Positions 58,514-64,000 of a stretch of 64,000 bases of DNA are shown in pieces. The stretch's first letter is position 1, and each line of letters opens with the position of its first letter. Location: contig NZ_JBHSKT010000001.1 of the NCBI RefSeq assembly GCF_042657365.1, positions 186,001 to 250,000 of the forward strand, written 5' to 3'. A program made the translations under genes and the position numbers. The notes below the pieces were generated by a model. The model saw only the letters and a program-made list of their open reading frames with translations, searched no databases and was not told the origin of the DNA. The stretch comes from Adhaeribacter_A terreus. GTDB taxonomy: Bacteria; Bacteroidota; Bacteroidia; Cytophagales; Hymenobacteraceae.

Positions 58514-60721
58514 TCAGATCAGAAGCAAACCTTTCTCCCGGATCTCCTGCCACCAAACGCTATCTAAAAAGGCTTCAAAACTGAGTGGCGCTTCCGTCGG
58601 AAAACCTGCCTCCAGATCTTTCAAACGCATTGGTTCTTCCGGATTGGCAACTAACTTTTTCAAAACCTCCAGCAACCACTTGCCAATCACTTCCGGAAGC
58701 TCGATTTCAAAGTCCTCGGCTTTTTCGTAGAACGTAAGTTTGCAGGTTGGCACAGAAGCGACTTTTTTACCCTCAAACCCTACCGTTTTTTCCGGAATAT
58801 TGCCAAACCAAAGCAGGCGTAAATTCCGTTTTTCATAGTCAGTTTTTCCGGGCTCGGCTATAGCGTTATAGATCAGATTTTTAGCAACTGTGGTACGCGG
58901 CACTTTAAAATCGAACCAGAATTGCATGGGCTCGTCTAATCCTATTCCGTGCATATAATTATAAATAGCTTTCGCTAAACCTTTGCCGAAAGCTTCGTGG
59001 TCGGTGCCCTGCGGATCGTCGTGCCAAAGATCGTTGTAAGCAAAGCTGCCTTGCTCCGGACCAATTTTCACCACGCCAAATTTCTCCGGATGCCTACCAA
59101 TCGGGCTATGTGCGGTCATAGAGAACCGATGCCAGAAACCCGATTGGATCACGTTATTCGCAAATAGCTGTCGTACTACTTCCAGAGAATCGATGGTTTC
59201 CTGCGCGGTTTGCGTAGGGAAGCCGTACATTAAATAAGCATGAACCATAATACCGGCCTGGGTGAAACCTTCGGTTACGCGGGCCACCTGCGCAATGCTC
59301 ACGCCTTTTTCCATTTTCGCCAAAAGCCTGTCGGAAGCTACCTCCAAACCACCGGAAACCGCAATGCAACCCGAAAGCGCCAGCAACCGGCAAAGGTCCG
59401 GCGTAAAGGTTTTCTCGAAACGAATGTTGCCCCACCAGCTTATTTTCACGCCGCGGTTTATGAGTTCGATGGCCAGATCCCGCAAAGCAACCGGCGGCGC
59501 GGCTTCGTCCACAAAATGGAAGCCCGTTTGTCCGGTTTGCGCGATGATCTGCTCGATTCTATCTACCAAAAGGGTAGCGGGCGCAGTTTCGTAGCGGGCA
59601 ATGTAATCTAAGGTGATGTCGCAGAATGAGCAGCGTTTCCAGTAGCAGCCGTGCGCCACGGTGAGTTTGTTCCAGCGGCCGTCGCTCCACAAACGGTGCA
59701 TTGGGTTCATCACTTCAATAAACGAAATGTACTCCGTCAGCTTCAGGTCCGAATAATCGGGCGTGCCGACTTCGGTGTGCGAAATGTCTTTATCAGTAGC
59801 ATTATTGATGTAAGAAACGCTACCGTTTTGGAGCAAAAAAGTCCGTTGCAGGTTTTCAGTTTCGCGTTCGCCGTTCAGATATTCCAGAATGCGTAGCCAC
59901 GGACTTTCGCCATCGTCGAGCGTTACAAAATCAATGTATTTGAAAAGCCTCGGTTCGTTTAAACTCCGAAGTTCGGTGTTCGGGTAGCCGCCGCCCATCA
60001 GGGTTTTGATCTCCGGGTTAATGGTTTTTATGTGTTTCGCCAGCAGCAACGCGCCAAACAAATTTCCTGGAAACGGCACCGAAAAACCTACCACGTCCGG
60101 CTTCAGTTCGGTTAAAAGTTCGTCCATGCTTTCCAGCAACATTTCATCCGGAATAGTAAGCGGCGCGTGCAAGGCTTTCTCGATCGGGTCGAAACTTGTG
60201 GCGCTCAAACCTAATTTCTCAGCGTAGCGGCTAAACCCGAAATGCGGACAAACGGCTTCCACAATAAAATCGGCGATATCTTCTAAATAAAGCGTGGCTA
60301 AATGGCGTGCTTTGTCGGTAATTCCCAAGTCGCCAAAACCAGCTTCCAAATCGCCGATCTGGTCAAAACGCGAAGCTTCCGGCAGAAAACGACTGTAGCA
60401 AATTTGCTGCGCCAAGGTAGAGTCCTGGTTTTGCAGAAAGCGGATAACCGGCTCCACCGTTTCGAAATAATGTTTCCGGAGTTTATAAATGCGCTGCGAA
60501 TTCTCAGAAAGTTGCTGCAATTGCTTTCCTGAAACGCTTTTAAACATCCGTTCCAGGCCTTTCCGGCAAAACATTTTCAGCACCATATCCAGCCCCAGAT
60601 CCGCCTGATGCACGTTAAAACCTCGGCTTTTCAGGAAACCTTTTAAATAAGCGGTAGCGGGATAAGGCGTGTTGAGCTGTGTAAGCGGCGGAGTAATGAG
60701 CAGGATAACCGGAGATTTCAA
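58514..60721 (-). CDS. B12-binding-domain radical SAM protein
   Basis: 735 residues, no transmembrane segments. The N-terminal part resembles a cobalamin-binding Rossmann domain (DVVGFSVPFPGNLFGALLLAKHIKTINPEIKTLMGGGYPN, near residue 205-245). The radical SAM cluster motif at about residues 357-366 is GCYWKRCSFCD, that is C-x4-C-x2-C, unlike the usual C-x3-C-x2-C. GLEVASDRLLAKMEKGVSIAQVARVTEGFTQAGIMVHAYLMYGFPTQT is the core barrel end. The substrate is unknown; relatives methylate or rearrange small molecules. Two dispersed elements (58761 and 59814) lie inside. Confidence 0.85.
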   Translation of the reverse strand: MKSPVILLITPPLTQLNTPYPATAYLKGFLKSRGFNVHQADLGLDMVLKMFCRKGLERMFKSVSGKQLQQLSENSQRIYKLRKHYFETVEPVIRFLQNQDSTLAQQICYSRFLPEASRFDQIGDLEAGFGDLGITDKARHLATLYLEDIADFIVEAVCPHFGFSRYAEKLGLSATSFDPIEKALHAPLTIPDEMLLESMDELLTELKPDVVGFSVPFPGNLFGALLLAKHIKTINPEIKTLMGGGYPNTELRSLNEPRLFKYIDFVTLDDGESPWLRILEYLNGERETENLQRTFLLQNGSVSYINNATDKDISHTEVGTPDYSDLKLTEYISFIEVMNPMHRLWSDGRWNKLTVAHGCYWKRCSFCDITLDYIARYETAPATLLVDRIEQIIAQTGQTGFHFVDEAAPPVALRDLAIELINRGVKISWWGNIRFEKTFTPDLCRLLALSGCIAVSGGLEVASDRLLAKMEKGVSIAQVARVTEGFTQAGIMVHAYLMYGFPTQTAQETIDSLEVVRQLFANNVIQSGFWHRFSMTAHSPIGRHPEKFGVVKIGPEQGSFAYNDLWHDDPQGTDHEAFGKGLAKAIYNYMHGIGLDEPMQFWFDFKVPRTTVAKNLIYNAIAEPGKTDYEKRNLRLLWFGNIPEKTVGFEGKKVASVPTCKLTFYEKAEDFEIELPEVIGKWLLEVLKKLVANPEEPMRLKDLEAGFPTEAPLSFEAFLDSVWWQEIREKGLLLI
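58761..58791 (+). repeat. Dispersed 30-bp element, copy 37 (forward, inside a gene)
   Basis: ACTTTTTTACCCTC plus AAACCCTACCGTTTTTT in the radical SAM gene; on the coding strand it reads EKTVGFEGKKV. Confidence 0.7.
59814..59842 (-). repeat. Dispersed 30-bp element, copy 38 (reverse, inside a gene)
   Basis: Reverse strand reads ACTTTTTTGCTCC plus AAAACGGTAGCGTTTC, encoding TFLLQNGSVS in the radical SAM gene. Confidence 0.6.
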
Positions 60722-60799
60722 AACCTGTAATTCAAATGTTTAGCCCGCAAATTTACGGAATTCCGGCGGTTTTATCGCGGTTTGCGTGCCCCAGACCCC

Positions 60800-60828
60800 G
60801 TAGAGACGCCCCTTTTAGGGCGTCTCTA
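60800..60828. repeat. GTAGAGACGCC hairpin, third clear copy
   Basis: GTAGAGACGCCC and GGGCGTCTCTA around CTTTTA. No T run after it, so probably a repeat and not an intrinsic terminator here. Confidence 0.7.
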
Positions 60829-60837
60829 TAAATAAAT

Positions 60838-63800
60838 CTATCTTTCAATCACCAGTTTCTGGAAGTACCGTTTCTCCGCCGAACTGATCTGCAGCAGGTA
60901 AAGACCTTTGGAGAGCGCTCCGAAATCCAGTTCTTCCTTAATTTCGCCCTCCGGTCCGGCTTGGATTTTCCGTTCAAAAACCTGTCTGCCCAAAGCATCT
61001 GTTACTACCAGCGAAACTTTCCGGAGTCCCGGCTGCTGCACATGAAGGGTAGTTTTAGCAGAAGTCGGGTTCGGGAATAAGCGGATACTGCTTGTGAAAC
61101 CATCTTTCCTGATTCCATTCACTACAAAACTGAATACTGCCGAAGTATCTGATGCACAACCATTATTCCAGGCAATTACCTGATAGTTTCCGTTTTGAAC
61201 AGGTTTTATTCCGGCTGAAGTAATGCCAGTGGAAGAGCCATTCAGCAGCCATTCATAGGAAGTAGCAGTTACAGTGGTTGCCAGGCTGTCGCGGTTTATG
61301 GCCGTAATTACAGGCGTAGGCGGATTGGCGTTTACTGTAATTTTTATGGTATCGGAAGCCGGGCAACCATTTTGAGCATAGGTGTAAACCAGGGAATGTA
61401 ATCCCGTACCAGCCGCTGCAGGATCAAATGCTGTACCCGTAATTCCGCTGCTTCCGCTCCAGCTACCAGCTGCCGGCGTTCCTATTAATTGCAGTAGGCC
61501 ATCATTCAGGCAAACTGTTTGGTCCTGTCCCGCTGAAACAACCGGAACGCCACGAACCACAATGCTTACCAGACCGGTACTGCTACAACCGGTTACAGGA
61601 TCCGTAACCTGAAGTTGCTTTAAAATGGTATCGTTTTGAGCGGAAAAACTGGTGGCGGTAAAAGTTGGGTTGGCAATAGCCGGATTGCTGAGGCCATTGG
61701 CCGGAATCCAGTTATAAACCAAGCCGCTCACTGCCGGAGTGCCAATCTGTATCGAATCGCCGGAGCAGATATTGTGATCCGGACCGGCATTGGCATTTGG
61801 TCCGGTGAGTACCTGCACATTTTGGGAAGTGGTGGAAGTACAACCGTTTCGGGTAATAGTATAAGCAATCGAATAATTGCCCGGAAGCGCAGGAATAAAC
61901 GTATTGCCGAAAACCAGACTCCCGCTAAACGTGCCGCCGGCCACCACCGGAACCAGGTTAATGGGTTGGGTAGAAGTGCAATATGTTGCGTTTAAAGTGT
62001 TGAAAGCACTATTCGGTAGCGGTTTAACAATTACGGTCATTTGAGCGGCGGCGCTTTCACAGTTTCCGTTTTTCCGGGTAATGTAGAAGCTGGTGGTATC
62101 GGTTAAATTCGTTGGTGTAAAGGAAGATCCCGTGTGTACCAGGTTTGTAAGCAATGAATCGGAGTACCAGCGAATGTTTGTGCCTATTGCTTGCAGAGGC
62201 GCTATTGTTTCGCCGATGCAGTATTCCGGCGGAGCTACGAATTGCGGCGTTTCCGGAACTGGCATAATGCTGAGCGGAACGGTTACCGGACTTACATACG
62301 CAGGGTCGGAAGCCGTTAACCTTAATATATACAGCGCGCTTTGCTTACTTCCGGCCGGAAGCGTTATCAATATGGTATCGGAATCAATTGAATTCAGGGA
62401 GCCCACAACAACCGGATTGACAAAATTGCCTGCCGAATCACTTAATTGCGCCTCAAATGCGTTCCCGTTTTGGAATGCCCCGAAAACCCGGTAAGCAAGT
62501 TTAAACTGTTCGCCGGCACAGAAACTGCTGCTGGCCAATGGCAAAGGCATAACCGCCCGCGATGAACTGCTCAATACACAAATGCTGAAATCTCCGGTTC
62601 CGGCTTGCTGGTTATAGGCATAGACACGCACGTAATATATATATCCTACCAGCGTACCAACTGCTTTTATCTGTTCGTTTCCACCAGCCACCGCCGTGTC
62701 GCGGCACACCACCGAAGTTAAAGCATTGCAGGAACCCTCCAGTAGTTCTACCACCAGATCAGCATTACCAGTATTGGTAACTGAAATTACATTTTCCACG
62801 CCAATGGCCGTAAATTTATACCAGACATCGGCCGCCGACGCGCCGCTGCAACCGGGCAACGATTGCGTTGCATGCAATACAGTGCCGGTAACCGGCTGAC
62901 AGGTAGTGGCAGGAGTAAGGTTGATGGCAGTACTGCAATGGTCATTTACCGGTGGGGTTGGCAGTTCCTGAATGCAGATACTGAAATTGCCGCTTCCCCA
63001 GCCGGGACCGTAATGGTAAACCCGCACATAATAATCATCCCCGGCGGTAAGTCCGGCCGCATCTAAAATTTCAGCAGCACCCAAAGATGTTTTATCGCTG
63101 CAATACAGCAACACCGGATTATTGCAATTACCACCGAACACTTGCACTACCGCATCGAAACCTGCAGCGCTGCTCACGTTTATGCGTTGATTAGTATTGG
63201 TTGCCGTAAATTTATACCAGGCGTTTCCAGCAGCAGTTCCGGAGCAAACCGGCAAGCCCAGATCTGGTAGCGTGCCCGTAATACTACCGCTCACTGTATT
63301 GCAAACACCCGGGCCGTTAACCGGCAGCGTTACCGCCTGCTGGCAAGTGGCATTTACCGGCGTAATATCTTCGGTCAGGCAGATGGTGAACTTTCCGGTG
63401 CCATAATTCAATACATCTTCTGAATAAACCCGCAGGTAATAACTGGTACCTTGAGGCAAGTTGTAGAAGTGATGCGTTAAATTATTGCCGCCATTAAAGT
63501 TATAATTACATTCCACCGGCTTTAAATTTCCGCAGGTATCGCTGTAAACCATTAATCGTGGTGCAAAATTAGGGTTGCCTTGTATCTGTAAAGTAAGTTT
63601 GCGGGCGCTGGTTGCGGTAAATTTATACCATAGATCTTTACCGAGGCTTTCAGGAGTATTGGAGCAGTTATTGGCAACCGAAGCAGTAGCTTCCGAAATA
63701 TTACCTTCTATGGTTGAACAGGTATTACCGGCAGTTAAAGTAATGGCTCCGGCACATTCATCATTAACCGGCGGGTTAGCCAAACGGACGTTCAGGCGGA

Positions 63801-63999
63801 AGTCGGCACAATGGGGTTGCGGCCAGGTATCTACTACCAGATAATAAGTACCGTTGGTAGTAAAGGTGAAGGGCAGCGTAGCCGAAGTATCCAGTCCGGT
63901 AGCAATAAAAGGTTGATTATTCAGGCCCATAAATGTGACCTGGCCGTTGCACTGATTCAGAATGCGCATACCTTTCCGGATGCTGTTCCCACCCAGTGT
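60838..63999 (-). CDS. Large T9SS-secreted protein, C-terminal part (cut by window edge)
   Basis: At least 1053 residues; the frame is still open at the right edge, so the N-terminus and signal peptide lie outside. It consists of about four pre-peptidase-like (PPC) repeats, each with NDxCxxAI, DxWYKFTA and YYxRVY patterns (for example KDLWYKFTATSARKLTLQIQG). Ig-like and PKD-like domains follow (VLTGPNANAGPDHNICSGDSIQIG, GVPVVSAGQDQTVCLNDGLLQLIG). The C-terminus SIRLFPNPTSAKTTLHVQQP, LGRQVFE, GLYLLQIS, KLVIER is a T9SS type A sorting domain. It is a surface or extracellular adhesin or enzyme; no catalytic domain is visible in this part. Confidence 0.88.
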   Translation of the reverse strand, partial: TLGGNSIRKGMRILNQCNGQVTFMGLNNQPFIATGLDTSATLPFTFTTNGTYYLVVDTWPQPHCADFRLNVRLANPPVNDECAGAITLTAGNTCSTIEGNISEATASVANNCSNTPESLGKDLWYKFTATSARKLTLQIQGNPNFAPRLMVYSDTCGNLKPVECNYNFNGGNNLTHHFYNLPQGTSYYLRVYSEDVLNYGTGKFTICLTEDITPVNATCQQAVTLPVNGPGVCNTVSGSITGTLPDLGLPVCSGTAAGNAWYKFTATNTNQRINVSSAAGFDAVVQVFGGNCNNPVLLYCSDKTSLGAAEILDAAGLTAGDDYYVRVYHYGPGWGSGNFSICIQELPTPPVNDHCSTAINLTPATTCQPVTGTVLHATQSLPGCSGASAADVWYKFTAIGVENVISVTNTGNADLVVELLEGSCNALTSVVCRDTAVAGGNEQIKAVGTLVGYIYYVRVYAYNQQAGTGDFSICVLSSSSRAVMPLPLASSSFCAGEQFKLAYRVFGAFQNGNAFEAQLSDSAGNFVNPVVVGSLNSIDSDTILITLPAGSKQSALYILRLTASDPAYVSPVTVPLSIMPVPETPQFVAPPEYCIGETIAPLQAIGTNIRWYSDSLLTNLVHTGSSFTPTNLTDTTSFYITRKNGNCESAAAQMTVIVKPLPNSAFNTLNATYCTSTQPINLVPVVAGGTFSGSLVFGNTFIPALPGNYSIAYTITRNGCTSTTSQNVQVLTGPNANAGPDHNICSGDSIQIGTPAVSGLVYNWIPANGLSNPAIANPTFTATSFSAQNDTILKQLQVTDPVTGCSSTGLVSIVVRGVPVVSAGQDQTVCLNDGLLQLIGTPAAGSWSGSSGITGTAFDPAAAGTGLHSLVYTYAQNGCPASDTIKITVNANPPTPVITAINRDSLATTVTATSYEWLLNGSSTGITSAGIKPVQNGNYQVIAWNNGCASDTSAVFSFVVNGIRKDGFTSSIRLFPNPTSAKTTLHVQQPGLRKVSLVVTDALGRQVFERKIQAGPEGEIKEELDFGALSKGLYLLQISSAEKRYFQKLVIER

Positions 64000-64000
64000 A

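Noticed and set aside
433..59842. The dispersed element as a promoter
   Set aside because: Its TAnCGTTTT part loosely resembles the TAnnTTTG box, but copies lie between convergent genes, inside genes and in directions that do not match downstream genes.
433..59842. The dispersed element as a CRISPR array
   Set aside because: Copies are single and scattered, with no regular short spacers and no cas genes.

Overview
The window is a chromosomal segment of a Bacteroidota bacterium, most likely a member of the Cytophagales close to Hymenobacteraceae. This is inferred from five secreted proteins with type IX secretion (T9SS) C-terminal sorting domains, AT-rich -7 boxes of the TAnnTTTG type, the near absence of Shine-Dalgarno sequences, and the gene families present. 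No rRNA, tRNA, CRISPR array, prophage or intact insertion sequence was seen. About 55 protein genes are supported. The first (hemC) and the last (a large T9SS protein) run off the window edges.

Layout. 1-5.9 kb: end of hemC, a secreted cyclophilin, an SDR sugar-nucleotide reductase, a NodB-fold protein with degraded catalytic motifs, and an AT-rich T9SS repeat protein. 5.9-13.6 kb: scpA with a flippase-like membrane protein, dxs, a thioredoxin-like protein, an alpha/beta hydrolase and an acyltransferase. 13.7-19 kb: a protein of unknown function, a TetR regulator, a metallo-beta-lactamase-fold hydrolase with a candidate operator, an SRPBCC protein, and an asd operon. 19-28.5 kb: a lamin-tail-domain secreted giant, an ECF sigma factor with a probable anti-sigma protein, a TSUP transporter, a secreted sugar dehydrogenase, GNAT and PAP2 proteins. 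28.6-33.2 kb: a DevBCA-like ABC exporter with a TolC channel. 33.6-39.4 kb: metK, small membrane proteins, a thioesterase, hpf, xerC, rpsU and an acyl-CoA dehydrogenase. 39.6-43.3 kb: a 1228-residue T9SS adhesin-like protein. 44.4-51.8 kb: an exopolysaccharide export set (Wza-like, Wzc-like kinase, PHP-type phosphatase, epimerase), then a TPR protein and a ComA-like phosphosulfolactate synthase. 51.8-64 kb: DedA, aroE, YkvA, uvrB, a T9SS protein, a B12-binding radical SAM enzyme and a partial T9SS protein.

The strongest unexplained signal is a dispersed element of about 30 bp with at least 37 copies. Its 5' half reads about ACTTTTTYNGGCC and its 3' half about AAACCATACCGTTTT. It lies in most intergenic gaps on both strands, overlaps several start or stop codons, and occurs inside at least eight genes. 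Orientation is strongly biased in the left 37 kb (about 21 forward to 3 reverse) and mixed afterwards. Its runs of T, A and T recur about every 11 bp, and the core AAAACnnTAnnGTTTT is a partial palindrome. It looks like a REP-like or protein-bound chromosomal site. I do not recognise it as a named family. At least five other short palindromic repeat families also occupy the gaps.
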